A program made the translations under genes and the position numbers. Below the pieces are notes generated by a model that did no database searches, was not told the DNA's origin, and saw only the letters and a list, made by a program, of their open reading frames with translations. This document shows positions 25,386 through 34,564 of a DNA stretch of 64,000 bases, piece after piece. The DNA is taken from the NCBI RefSeq assembly GCF_019343475.1, contig NZ_CP072453.1:4278001-4342000 (forward strand), given 5' to 3'. Every line of letters begins with the position of its first letter. Position 1 is the first letter of the stretch. Origin of the DNA: Providencia sp. R33. Its GTDB lineage: Bacteria > Pseudomonadota > Gammaproteobacteria > Enterobacterales > Enterobacteriaceae.

Positions 25386-26048
25386 ATGCAAAACAATATC
25401 TATCTTTCAAATACCTATCAATATGAAGTAGAAACAAAGCTAGTTAATCAGGGGCATGATGACGAGGGGAGCTGGGTCGCGCTTGAGGAGAATATTTTCC
25501 ATCCTCAAGGTGGCGGTCAACCTGCGGACACTGCTTGGGTTAATGAGTTTTCTGTTCGGATTAAGAAACACTTGAATGGGTTGATTGTTGCTTATTTACC
25601 TGAAGGTGCCACTTTCAATACTGAAGACAGGGTTATTGCGAAAGTGGATAGCGAGAAACGCCAACGTTATGCAGCACTCCATACTGCGGGGCATTTATTG
25701 AACTGGGAATTGCGGCGTTTTGGCTGGATGGCACAAAAAGGGCATCACTTCCCAGATGAATCCAGAGTGGAATTTACCATGATGGAAAATCAGGTAACGC
25801 CTTTTGAAGAGCTTGATAGCGCGAAAATTGAAGGCATCATTAATGAAAGCTTACAGAGTGCTCGCAAGGTTGATATAAAGCAAAATGGCGAAATGCGAAT
25901 AAGTTATATCGACCAAACGGAAGAGATGCCATGCGGAGGAACGCATGTTGCTTCATTAGATAGCATTTGCCATTTTTCAATTAAGTCGATGAAATTTAAA
26001 AAAGGAACTTTACGTATCAGCTATGATGCACAGCATGCGATTGCTTAA
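25386..26048 (+). CDS. AlaX-like alanyl-tRNA editing protein
   Basis: A 220-residue free-standing homologue of the AlaRS editing domain. The zinc ligands are complete: His99 and His103 in HTAGH, Cys183 and His187 in CGGTH. Such proteins hydrolyse mischarged Ser- or Gly-tRNA(Ala). The N-terminal FHPQGGGQPAD block, the Gly-rich motif shared with AlaRS, places it in the AlaX-M type. The stop overlaps the stop of the convergent XRE regulator by 4 bases. It shows no link to ilvBN beyond position. Confidence 0.9.
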   Translation: MQNNIYLSNTYQYEVETKLVNQGHDDEGSWVALEENIFHPQGGGQPADTAWVNEFSVRIKKHLNGLIVAYLPEGATFNTEDRVIAKVDSEKRQRYAALHTAGHLLNWELRRFGWMAQKGHHFPDESRVEFTMMENQVTPFEELDSAKIEGIINESLQSARKVDIKQNGEMRISYIDQTEEMPCGGTHVASLDSICHFSIKSMKFKKGTLRISYDAQHAIA

Positions 26049-26605
26049 ACACCGTCACTGATATGTGAGTATGTCATCACGACAGTTGCTTGAAGTTCAC
26101 CGTCCATACATAAATAGGTATGGGGAAAATCGCCGCTAAATGCATAAAAATCCCCTGCTTCTAAAACAACATTTTGCTCGTTGTTTAAGCGTAACATGAG
26201 TGAACCTGAATTAACCATAATATGTTCATGGGTTCCCGTCATGTGAGCAGGGCTATTAATAATTGCCCCTCGTTTCATTGTTAATTGCCAGATTTCTGAG
26301 ATATTACCCATGCTGATGCGGAATTTAAATTGTTGGGAGTATTCATCTTCATCACTTGGCATGGATTTTACTAAATAAGGGTAGGTCTCATATTGTCGTG
26401 TGAATAAATCACTCAAGGGGAACCGCAGTGCAATAGCGATAGATTCTAGTGTGTCAATGCGTGGGTTTGAATCACCAGATTCAAGTTTCGATAGTGCTGC
26501 TTTCGATATACCTGAAAGACGAGAAAGTTCGTTAAGCGAAAGATTTCTCGCCTGTCGGAGTAAACGAACTTTTTGGCCGATTTTTATATTAATTTTTTTT
26601 TCCAT
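26045..26605 (-). CDS. XRE-family regulator with C-terminal cupin domain
   Basis: A 186-residue repressor-type protein. The helix-turn-helix spans about residues 8-64 (LSLNELSRLSGISKAALSKLESGDSNPR), and a double-stranded beta-helix sensor domain covers about 105-182 (GTHEHIMVNSGSLMLRL ... GDFYAF). This layout is that of SutR/PuuR-like regulators that sense small metabolites. It is transcribed divergently from the TauE-like permease (210 bp apart) and convergently with alaX, so one of these is a likely target. The ligand is unknown. Confidence 0.88.
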   Translation of the reverse strand: MEKKINIKIGQKVRLLRQARNLSLNELSRLSGISKAALSKLESGDSNPRIDTLESIAIALRFPLSDLFTRQYETYPYLVKSMPSDEDEYSQQFKFRISMGNISEIWQLTMKRGAIINSPAHMTGTHEHIMVNSGSLMLRLNNEQNVVLEAGDFYAFSGDFPHTYLCMDGELQATVVMTYSHISDGV

Positions 26606-26815
26606 GTTACGCCTTTCTCTGAACAGTGGTTTATCGTGTTAATTCTACATCACTCAGAGAATCAAATCACATATTCTTAGTTGTCCATCTTATTTCAATG
26701 CGCTATTTGTTTTTTTGATAGAGATTTGAATTTTAAAAAATTAAAAAATAAAGCTATTTAAGAAATACAATAAAAACTATAGTTTGAGTGTTAAAAATTT
26801 TCGGAGTTAAGTACT

Positions 26816-27568
26816 ATGCCGTTTGAATTATTCTCACCAGAAATGGCGATTTGTTTTGCGACATTGTTGTTTGCCTATATTGTTTTTGGAATGGCGGGGT
26901 TCGGCTCTGCTCTCATTGCTACACCTGTATTAGCAATGTATTTACCATTGAATATGATTGTTCCTATTTTGGCTTTAATTGATTTAACAGCAGCTGTATT
27001 AAATTTATTTAAAGATGGAAAAAATGCAGATTATCAGGAAATAAAATGGATAATTCCACTCATGGTAGTGGGAAGTTTAATTGGTGCTGCCATTTTATTA
27101 AAAACACGGCCGGATATTTTAGTTTTATTGTTAGGGGTTTTTGTTATTGGTTACGTATTAAATGCTTTTTTTTCAAAAAAAGCCCAAAAACCCTTTTCAA
27201 AAGCACTGGTTGTCCCTTTTAGCCTGATTGGGGGGATTTTTAGTGCGTTATTTGGCAGTGGTGGTTTTATTTATGCGATGTATTTATCAAGCCGTATTGA
27301 AGATAAACAGCGTTTTCGTATTACCCAAATGACTTTAATTGGCTTTAGTACACTAACCCGAGTGGTGATTTTCTTAGTTATGGGGGTGTATCTTAATCTT
27401 GATATTTTATTGATTGCGTTAGCGTTTTGCCCCGCAATGTTGATTGGAACTTGGGTGGGAAGGCATATTACATTAAAAGTCTCTCGTGAAGCTTTTTTGA
27501 AAATTATTAATCTTGTTATTTTAGTTTCAGGTATTGCCTTGTTATATCGATATTTCTTTGTTCTTTAA
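26816..27568 (+). CDS. sulfite exporter TauE/SafE family permease
   Basis: A 250-residue membrane protein with about eight helices and the two characteristic repeats of the family: ATLLFAYIVFGMAGFGSALIA near the N terminus and SLIGGIFSALFGSGGFIYAM in the middle. The family moves organosulfur compounds, sulfite or other small anions, but the substrate here is not known. The divergent XRE-cupin gene is a candidate regulator. GGAG lies 9 bp before the ATG. Confidence 0.88.
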   Translation: MPFELFSPEMAICFATLLFAYIVFGMAGFGSALIATPVLAMYLPLNMIVPILALIDLTAAVLNLFKDGKNADYQEIKWIIPLMVVGSLIGAAILLKTRPDILVLLLGVFVIGYVLNAFFSKKAQKPFSKALVVPFSLIGGIFSALFGSGGFIYAMYLSSRIEDKQRFRITQMTLIGFSTLTRVVIFLVMGVYLNLDILLIALAFCPAMLIGTWVGRHITLKVSREAFLKIINLVILVSGIALLYRYFFVL

Positions 27569-27641
27569 TTATAAATTTTTCGTAAAGAAGAAGATTTATT
27601 TTATAAAGATAAATAGCGGAATATAAGCAGCATGCTACAAT

Positions 27642-27686
27642 CACCGCTGGCATTATTGGGAGCATCGGTAATGCGGCGGTTTTTTA
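27642..27686 (+). terminator. terminator after the TauE-like gene
   Basis: ACCGC-TG-GCATTA paired with TAATGC-GGCGGT and followed by TTTTT. Confidence 0.75.
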
Positions 27687-27755
27687 TATTATTAATAATT
27701 AATTTTATGGAGTTAAAATCTAATTCGTTAATTAGGAATTTAGATTAATACCAAA

Positions 27756-28952
27756 ATGAGCTCTGATAATCAGTGTTTGCAAAACTTTCGACATTCTCCT
27801 TCATTTGCTATTTTTACCATTACTACCAGTATTGCCGTTATCGGCATAGTCATTGGGTTAAGTATTCCAATGGTGGCATTGAGATTAAACAATTATGGTG
27901 TTAATGAGCTTACAATAGGTATCATTTCCGCGGCGCCAGCTTTAGGGATGTTTCTAATAGCACCCGTTGTACAACGCATTGTGCAATGGTCAGGTAAGCG
28001 CAAGGCAATGCTAATTGCCACTGTTATTTCAGGTATTAGTTTATTGCCGTTATTAAGTATGCTGCCTCTTTGGCTATTATTTCCTTTAAGGTTAATAACA
28101 GGGCTAGCCAGTGGTGTCATGATTTGTTTAGGTGAAACATGGATTAATGAGTTATCACCTGAAAACAAGCGGGGGCGAATTTTAGCGATTTACACCACGG
28201 TATTCACTGTGAGCCAGCTACTCGGGCCTTCTTTTATTGCTTATTATGGTGTGGAAGATAAATCTCCTTTGCTTATTTGTACGCTGATCCACCTTATTTC
28301 AGTTGTGTTATTTATCTTAATGGATCAAAAAGTGGGTGACCGTATTGCTTCCACAGCAGAAAAATCAAATTTTTCGATTATCCAATTTGTGAAAGTTGCA
28401 CCGGGAATTTGTGGCGGAATTTTATTTTTCGCCTTTTTTGATGGCACAATTTTATCTATGTTCCCTATCTATGGGATGGGAATGGGGCACACGGAAGCTG
28501 TAGCGGCGTTGATGATCAGTGCGATTCTAGCGGGTGATGCAATAATGCAACTGCCTTTTGGCTGGTTAGCTGACCACATGAATCGAGAGAAACTCTATCG
28601 AATTTGTGGTGTTGTGACATTGGCTGCAAGTATTTTACTGCCCTTCACCATCACTCAGCCCTATTTAATTTGGGTGTTATTATTTGTGTTGGGGGCAACA
28701 GCAGGCGCAATCTATACCATTGCATTGGTGCAAATTGGCCAATATTTTAAAGGTAATGAGTTGATTATTGCGAATGCGGCGGCGGCGATGCTGTGGGGGA
28801 TTGGCAACCTATCTGGGCCTCTGCTCGCAGGGGTGGCGACATCAATTTCGCCATCAGGCTTACCTATTTTACTGATTTTGTCTGCCGCTATTTTCTTGTG
28901 GTTTACTCGTGAGAAATACAGCGCTCAAGTTACTGAGCAAACAACATATTAG
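27756..28952 (+). CDS. MFS transporter (YcaD-like)
   Basis: A 398-residue major facilitator with 12 predicted helices. It resembles the YcaD group: GLASGVMICLGETWINELSPENKRGRI in the helix 4-5 region and PFGWLADHMNREKLYRICG as the second motif A. The substrate is unknown. No good Shine-Dalgarno sequence precedes ATG 27756, and a hairpin with a 13-codon reading frame lies directly upstream. It converges on the glycosyltransferase gene. Confidence 0.82.
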   Translation: MSSDNQCLQNFRHSPSFAIFTITTSIAVIGIVIGLSIPMVALRLNNYGVNELTIGIISAAPALGMFLIAPVVQRIVQWSGKRKAMLIATVISGISLLPLLSMLPLWLLFPLRLITGLASGVMICLGETWINELSPENKRGRILAIYTTVFTVSQLLGPSFIAYYGVEDKSPLLICTLIHLISVVLFILMDQKVGDRIASTAEKSNFSIIQFVKVAPGICGGILFFAFFDGTILSMFPIYGMGMGHTEAVAALMISAILAGDAIMQLPFGWLADHMNREKLYRICGVVTLAASILLPFTITQPYLIWVLLFVLGATAGAIYTIALVQIGQYFKGNELIIANAAAAMLWGIGNLSGPLLAGVATSISPSGLPILLILSAAIFLWFTREKYSAQVTEQTTY

Positions 28953-28957
28953 TTTTT

Positions 28958-28980
28958 AGCGGGTGTTTTTGCACCCGCTT
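28958..28980. terminator. hairpin between the convergent MFS and glycosyltransferase genes
   Basis: GCGGGTG / CACCCGC 7-bp GC-rich stem with a T-rich loop; the following sequence is TTCAATTT. It probably ends the MFS transcript. Confidence 0.6.
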
Positions 28981-28984
28981 CAAT

Positions 28985-30670
28985 TTATTCTGTGGCTTTA
29001 TAAACCACTAAATTTTCACGGTATTCATCTGGCCTATGGCTGTGCCAAAATAATCTCATACCTTGTGGCGCTGGTTTTACCTCTTTTGACAACACGATTA
29101 GCCAGCGACACTGTTCGGGTTTTTCGAACCTATCTTGCCTTTGGTGCAAAATTTTTGTGTAGTAGTACAACATTGGGGCTTCTGACTCACCAATATTATC
29201 AGACGCCATACAATCATTGGCTGTATATTGCCCTACTAAATGTTGTTCTAAATCGACAAAAACCCCTTCGAAACCTTTTGTGTAGTCAATCCAACCCAAA
29301 AACAACGTTAAGATAACTCCCCAAACAGTACAGAGACCAAGCACCCAGTTTTTCATCATTTGAAAAGCAGGGGAAAGGTTTGGAATGATTCGGTTACGTA
29401 AGAACCAAACAAGTGTAATAAATACCCCGCAGAAGAAAGCAGTAGTAGAGAAGGGCATTTGGTAGCTCATGGGAAGCCAGCGGCCAAACAGTGTTAAGTA
29501 TTCTTGATGGTGACCCGTTAAGACAATGAAATAGCTACCCCATAAAAACACGACCACTAATGACCAAAATACCGCACAGAAGCGCGAAAGCCCATTTAAG
29601 ACTTTTTCAGGAACCGCTAACAGCACTGGTGTGCCAATAATGGCCATCGGTGCGATAAAAGGGAGAAGGTACAATGCCCGACCGGATGCCGAGATTTGCA
29701 AAAAAACGATACCTAAGAGTGGGAATAGCGTCAGTAAGTAAGTGTTGGTATTAGTTAAGCGTTGAATTGGGTGGCGTAGGAAGTAAGCCACTGCCAGTAA
29801 ACCGGATGGTAGGGCAAACAATGAAACGGCCGCTGGAATGCGTGTTAAATTCGCTTTTGCGCCTAATTTTTCAACAGAGAATCCCAGAAAGCGTCCGATA
29901 TTATTTTCCCAAAACCATACCATAAATAAATCAGGGTGTTGCAAGTAAAGTAAAACAGGCCAAGGGAGAATAGCAAGAAGGGCGAGCAACCCAGCAGTAA
30001 AACTGTAGAGCCAAAATTGTTTTGTTCGACATTGGGCTAAAAATACAGGGGCTAACAATAGGCAAATCCACAGAACACCGGGAACAAATACACCTTTTGA
30101 GAGCATCGTTACAATGGTACCTACGCAAAACCAGATGGCAGACATTCCCATTTTTTGTTGTTGGATCAAGCCTAATAACCCATAAAGCCCGATTGTTGCA
30201 CCTGTTATCAGGGCAACATCAGTAAACATATCATGGCTATGGCGGATGATCCCCGGCGCACAAGCATACAGTGCAAAAGCAACCCAAATGCGGGTATCGG
30301 TAAAGTCTTTCGCAATAAAAAATCGGCGAGCCAGTAGAATAAAAAATGAAAAATTAACCACTGAAAAAAACAAACTGGCGGTTCGTGCTGCATCATAAAG
30401 AGGCATAAACCCTGAAAATAAATGGGAGGTTAGGGTAGCAACCCAATAATATAGCGGGGGTTTTTCCATAAAAGGTTCACCCGCGTTGGTTGGAACGAGC
30501 CACTGCCCTGTTTCATACATGGTTTGAATAATACCAAAGCTGTAATTTTCATCTTGTTTCCATGGGCTATGGCTATAAATACCTGGAAGTAAATATAGAG
30601 TAAGAAAACCGATAAAAAGCAGTAAAACACCCCGTCGTAACGTGATGAATTGTATATTTCTATTTGGCAT
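28985..30670 (-). CDS. ArnT/PMT-like GT39/GT83 membrane glycosyltransferase
   Basis: A 561-residue GT-C fold enzyme with many membrane helices. The first luminal loop has the acidic pair Asp40-Glu41 (KQDENYS), and EPFMEKPPLYYW follows, the motif typical of ArnT and other polyprenyl-phosphate-sugar transferases. A soluble C-terminal portion follows residue about 450. It transfers a sugar from a lipid carrier to an envelope acceptor; the acceptor is unknown. No arn operon surrounds it, so it is probably not ArnT itself. Confidence 0.82.
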   Translation of the reverse strand: MPNRNIQFITLRRGVLLLFIGFLTLYLLPGIYSHSPWKQDENYSFGIIQTMYETGQWLVPTNAGEPFMEKPPLYYWVATLTSHLFSGFMPLYDAARTASLFFSVVNFSFFILLARRFFIAKDFTDTRIWVAFALYACAPGIIRHSHDMFTDVALITGATIGLYGLLGLIQQQKMGMSAIWFCVGTIVTMLSKGVFVPGVLWICLLLAPVFLAQCRTKQFWLYSFTAGLLALLAILPWPVLLYLQHPDLFMVWFWENNIGRFLGFSVEKLGAKANLTRIPAAVSLFALPSGLLAVAYFLRHPIQRLTNTNTYLLTLFPLLGIVFLQISASGRALYLLPFIAPMAIIGTPVLLAVPEKVLNGLSRFCAVFWSLVVVFLWGSYFIVLTGHHQEYLTLFGRWLPMSYQMPFSTTAFFCGVFITLVWFLRNRIIPNLSPAFQMMKNWVLGLCTVWGVILTLFLGWIDYTKGFEGVFVDLEQHLVGQYTANDCMASDNIGESEAPMLYYYTKILHQRQDRFEKPEQCRWLIVLSKEVKPAPQGMRLFWHSHRPDEYRENLVVYKATE

Positions 30671-31141
30671 ATTTATTTAATACTTTAGTTTGTTATGATA
30701 AAAACAATAACCATGTTGAATAATAATTACATTTATATATTAAAAACAATATTCACTCAGTAATGGATATTTATATTTTTCTGTTAATAAATAATATTAT
30801 TTTATGACGTGCGCTTAAATTATTTTACCATGAAATAATAATGAGTTAGCTAAACGTTTTGTAAGCAAATATTCTGTGATTGTACCAAAGAAAATAATCA
30901 AAGAGCCTAAACAAAGTCTATATGAAAATGAGTTAGTTGTTTTTACCTGGCTTTATTTTTAACAAAGGATAAAAAATAATAAGTATAATTAACAGAACGG
31001 CCTTTATTACAGGGGTATTTATTCTATTTTTTGTGGTGAAAAATGGGTTGCATGTAGACAAAAAAACTAAAAACACTTGATCATTGGCCCGTTTTCGAAC
31101 GATAATTGCTCTCCTCACAATACGCCTTATTCTTATTTTTA
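30671..31141. other. AT-rich intergenic region
   Basis: About 470 bases between the divergent glycosyltransferase and ghxP genes. It is AT-rich. I see no RNA gene, repeat or convincing coding frame in it; a 107-codon frame on the minus strand (30933-31256) has no ribosome site and overlaps the probable ghxP operators. Confidence 0.5.
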
Positions 31142-31157
31142 AGCCAAACGATTGCGC
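31142..31157. promoter_or_regulatory. candidate PurR operator, distal
   Basis: AGCCAAACGATTGCGC matches the PurR consensus ACGCAAACGTTTGCGT at 12 of 16 positions, with the central CAAACG and TTGCG kept. It lies 169 bp upstream of ghxP. Confidence 0.5.
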
Positions 31158-31206
31158 CATTGTTTTGATTGAGTTTTTTCCCTCAGTCAATTTAGCTTTT
31201 AGAAAA

Positions 31207-31222
31207 ACGTAATCGTTTACGT
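31207..31222. promoter_or_regulatory. candidate PurR operator, proximal
   Basis: ACGTAATCGTTTACGT matches the PurR consensus at 13 of 16 positions and is nearly palindromic itself. It lies 88 bp upstream of the ghxP start. E. coli ghxP is, to my knowledge, a PurR target. Confidence 0.6.
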
Positions 31223-31310
31223 CAGCAGGTGTGTGATAAGTCAGCAAGATGGGCATACAAACTTACTGGCTTTTAAAATGTTCGTTTACCATTAACAGCA
31301 GAGGTACACC

Positions 31311-32657
31311 ATGTCAGGCCAACAGGCTTCATCCAATTGCAAATTGGATTCATTTTTTAAGATCACCGCGCGCGGCTCTTCCGTTCGTCGTGAGATCATC
31401 GCAGGGTTAACGACATTCTTAGCGATGGTTTATTCTGTTATTGTTGTACCTGGTATGTTAGGGCAGGCTGGTTTCCCGCCTACTGCTGTGTTTATTGCAA
31501 CTTGTTTAGTGGCAGGTTTTGGTTCATTACTAATGGGGTTATGGGCAAATTTGCCGATGGCCATTGGTTGTGCCATTTCACTTACCGCTTTTACTGCTTT
31601 TAGCTTAGTTTTAGGTCAGCAAATTAGTATTCCTGTTGCGTTAGGCGCAGTATTTCTCATGGGGTGCTTATTCACAATTATTTCTGTAACAGGTATTCGT
31701 AGCTGGATTTTACGTAATATGCCAATGGGCATTGCTCACGGTACAGGGATTGGTATCGGTTTGTTTTTATTATTAATCGCGGCAAATGGTGTCGGCTTAG
31801 TGATCAAAAACCCAAATCCAGGTTTACCTGTGTCATTGGGTGAATTTACCTCTTTCCCTGTTTTAATGTCTCTAGCCGGTCTTGCCGTTATTTTCGGATT
31901 GGAAAAACGCCGTGTACCAGGTGGCGTGTTATTAGTGATTATTGCTATTTCCATCATTGGTTTGATTTTTGACCCCGCAGTGAAATATCAAGGCCTGTTT
32001 AAATTACCATCATTGGGTGACGATGGCCTTTCTTTGGTGTTCAACATGGACATCATGGGGGCGCTACAACCAATGGTATTGCCAAGTTTATTGGCATTGG
32101 TAATGACGGCAGTATTTGATGCGACGGGAACCATTCGTGCAGTGGCTGGGCAAGCTAACTTATTAGATAAAGACGGTCAAATCATTGATGGCGGGAAAGC
32201 ATTAACCGCTGACTCTGTGAGCAGCATTTTTGCAGGTGCAATTGGTGCTTCACCCGCGGCGGTTTATATTGAGTCCGCTGCAGGGACAGCCGCTGGTGGT
32301 CGTACCGGCTTAACCGCTGTTGTTGTCGGTGTTTTATTCTTGTTAATTCTATTCTTATCTCCATTGTCATACCTCGTACCAGCTTATGCGACAGCACCCG
32401 CACTGATGTATGTTGGCTTGTTAATGTTAAGTAACGTTTCAAAATTAGACTTTGATGACTTTGTTGATTCAATGTCTGGCCTGTTGTGTGCAGTGTTTAT
32501 CGTCCTGACGTGCAATATCGTAACGGGCATTATGCTTGGCTTTGCCGCGTTAGTGATTGGACGTATTTGCGCAGGTGAATGGCGCAAACTGAATATCGGA
32601 ACTATCGTGATTGCAGTGCTTTTAGTGGCATTTTATGCTGCCGACTTGGCAATCTAA
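31311..32657 (+). CDS. ghxP: guanine/hypoxanthine permease
   Basis: A 448-residue nucleobase:cation symporter-2 (AzgA-like) transporter with about 13 helices. The N-terminal RREIIAGLTTFLAMVYSVIVVPG and the segment DATGTIRAVAGQANLLDKDG closely resemble E. coli GhxP (YjcD), and so does the order ghxP-yjcE. It imports guanine and hypoxanthine with protons. Candidate PurR operators upstream fit repression by purines. Confidence 0.92.
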   Translation: MSGQQASSNCKLDSFFKITARGSSVRREIIAGLTTFLAMVYSVIVVPGMLGQAGFPPTAVFIATCLVAGFGSLLMGLWANLPMAIGCAISLTAFTAFSLVLGQQISIPVALGAVFLMGCLFTIISVTGIRSWILRNMPMGIAHGTGIGIGLFLLLIAANGVGLVIKNPNPGLPVSLGEFTSFPVLMSLAGLAVIFGLEKRRVPGGVLLVIIAISIIGLIFDPAVKYQGLFKLPSLGDDGLSLVFNMDIMGALQPMVLPSLLALVMTAVFDATGTIRAVAGQANLLDKDGQIIDGGKALTADSVSSIFAGAIGASPAAVYIESAAGTAAGGRTGLTAVVVGVLFLLILFLSPLSYLVPAYATAPALMYVGLLMLSNVSKLDFDDFVDSMSGLLCAVFIVLTCNIVTGIMLGFAALVIGRICAGEWRKLNIGTIVIAVLLVAFYAADLAI

Positions 32658-32674
32658 AGTTAATTCTATTTACA

Positions 32675-32701
32675 AGGCGGGGGTTGTTACCGCCTTGTAA
32701 C
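32675..32701 (+). terminator. hairpin after ghxP
   Basis: ACAAGGCGG / CCGCCTTGT perfect 9-bp stem with a 9-nt loop. The downstream sequence lacks a strong U run, so termination may be partial. Confidence 0.55.
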
Positions 32702-32741
32702 GCATTATTTTGATTAATCGCAATGTATAAATTTTTTTCCC

Positions 32742-32818
32742 ATAGAGCGGTAGCTAAGGATAGAATAGATATAGAGCGGTAAATTAAGTGGGTGTGCTGT
32801 TTTCCACTCGTAGCCGCT
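32742..32818 (+). promoter_or_regulatory. structured leader region of yjcE with repeated pairing partner
   Basis: The 11-mer ATAGAGCGGTA occurs at 32742-32752 and again at 32771-32781. Either copy could pair with TAGCCGCT at 32811-32818. The second copy encloses an additional AGTGG / CCACT helix. The yjcE start is 97 bp further on. No known riboswitch class was recognised, and the transcription start is unknown. Confidence 0.4.
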
Positions 32819-32914
32819 TGATTGTCATAATCGAGGTCTGGACGGTGCTATCTCTTACTATGCGGCGGCAGGCAATTTTGAGTTCTGGTCGTCTGGTTAA
32901 TCAGTAAGGGCAAC

Positions 32915-34564
32915 ATGGAAATTTTCTTTACTATTCTTATTTTGATTTTAGCCGTCTCTGTTTCAGGGGTTGCCGCTAAAATTCTTCCTATCCGTATTCC
33001 GCTTCCACTTATTCAAATCGCGATTGGTGCATTGTTGGCTTGGCCGCAATTTGGCTTGCATGTCACCTTTGATCCTGAATTGTTTATGGTTCTATTGATC
33101 CCACCTTTGCTGTTTGTTGATGGTTGGAAAACACCCACTCGCGAATTTTTCCAAAATGGACGAGAAATTTTTATTCTCGTACTGGTTTTGGTCTTAGTTA
33201 CTGTTGTGGGAATGGGGTTCCTCATTCACTGGTTACTGCCTAGCATTCCATTGATTCCTGCCTTTGCACTTGCTGCGGTACTTTCGCCAACAGATGCGGT
33301 TGCGTTGTCTTCTATCGTTGGAAAAGGGCGAATTCCGAAGCGTATGATGAGTGTCCTTGAAGGTGAAGCATTAATGAACGATGCTTCTGGTCTGGTGGCA
33401 TTGAAATTTGCTGTTGCTATTGCGATGGGTACCATGGTGTTTAGTGCATCAGGGGTGACCATTGAGTTCTTCAAAGTTGCCGTAGGGGGCTTATTAGCAG
33501 GGATTATTGTAACGTGGCTGTACAGTAAATCCTTGCGGCTAATGAGCCGCTGGAGTGGCGATGACCCTGCAACGCAAATAGTCTTTATGTTATTGCTACC
33601 ATTTGCTTCATACATGATTGCTGAACATATTGGTTTTTCAGGTATTTTAGCCGCTGTTGCAGCAGGGATGACCATCACTAAATCTGGCGTGATCCGCAAT
33701 GCACCACTCGCGATGCGTTTACGTGCAGATAGCGTTTGGTCGATGTTAGAGTTTGTATTTAACGGTTTAGTTTTCATCATGTTAGGGCTGCAGTTGCCAG
33801 GTATATGGGAAACATCAGTTATTCAAGCCGATCTCGATCCAAGCGTTGAAACATGGATGTTATTTACCGCAGTTGCCACTATTTATTTTGCCTTGTTACT
33901 ACTACGCTTTTGTTGGCTGTGGCTGATGAAAAGGTTTAGCCGTCTGTTCTTAAAGAAAAAACCGCTGCAATTTGCTAATTATACTGTGCGTGAACTGTGG
34001 TTGGCTTCATTTGCGGGGGTGCGCGGGGCGATTACCTTAGCCGGTGTGCTCTCTATACCGCTATTTTTAACGGATGGGTCACCGTTCCCAGCCCGTTATC
34101 AGCTTGTGTTTATCGCCGCAGGGGTTATTTTATTCTCCATTTTTGCGGGGGTAATCGCATTGCCGCTATTGCTACATAATTTCAAAGTGGGTGATAAAGA
34201 AGCGGATGCCAACGAAATTCGAATGGCGAAGGCGAAAATGGCTGAAGTAGCGATTGTCAGTTTGAATAAAATGGAGGAGCGTTTATCTGCGGACGTGGAT
34301 GAAAAGCTCGATTCAGAAGATATCAGCGAGGTCGCTTCCCGCGTAACAGGTCACTTAAGGCGCCGTACAGCAGGGCAAGATGAAATTGAACATAACTTGC
34401 AAATTGAAGACCTTGAACGTCGTTTCCGTCTGACGGCATTGCGCGCTGAACGTGGCGAACTCTATCACTTGCGTGCGACGAAAAAAATCAGTAATGAAAC
34501 TCTACAATCTTTATTGATCGATTTGGATTTATTAGAAGCTGTACTGATCGAAAAAGAGCATTAA
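32915..34564 (+). CDS. yjcE: Na+/H+ antiporter of the CPA1 family, YjcE
   Basis: A 549-residue antiporter, the same length as E. coli YjcE. There are about 12 helices, the essential Asp region ALAAVLSPTDAVALSSIVG and LEGEALMNDASGLVALKFA as in CPA1/NhaP proteins, and a cytoplasmic tail of about 120 residues with predicted coiled-coil character (ALRAERGELYHLRATKKI). It exchanges Na+ or another cation for protons. It follows ghxP as in E. coli, but across 257 bp with its own structured leader. Confidence 0.9.
   Translation: MEIFFTILILILAVSVSGVAAKILPIRIPLPLIQIAIGALLAWPQFGLHVTFDPELFMVLLIPPLLFVDGWKTPTREFFQNGREIFILVLVLVLVTVVGMGFLIHWLLPSIPLIPAFALAAVLSPTDAVALSSIVGKGRIPKRMMSVLEGEALMNDASGLVALKFAVAIAMGTMVFSASGVTIEFFKVAVGGLLAGIIVTWLYSKSLRLMSRWSGDDPATQIVFMLLLPFASYMIAEHIGFSGILAAVAAGMTITKSGVIRNAPLAMRLRADSVWSMLEFVFNGLVFIMLGLQLPGIWETSVIQADLDPSVETWMLFTAVATIYFALLLLRFCWLWLMKRFSRLFLKKKPLQFANYTVRELWLASFAGVRGAITLAGVLSIPLFLTDGSPFPARYQLVFIAAGVILFSIFAGVIALPLLLHNFKVGDKEADANEIRMAKAKMAEVAIVSLNKMEERLSADVDEKLDSEDISEVASRVTGHLRRRTAGQDEIEHNLQIEDLERRFRLTALRAERGELYHLRATKKISNETLQSLLIDLDLLEAVLIEKEH

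Noticed and set aside
30933..31256. 107-codon frame on the minus strand
   Set aside because: No ribosome site, low-complexity composition, no family resemblance, and it covers the likely PurR operators and promoter of ghxP.
33226..33780. 184-codon antisense frame within yjcE
   Set aside because: It lies wholly opposite a conserved antiporter gene and has no ribosome site; codon shadow.
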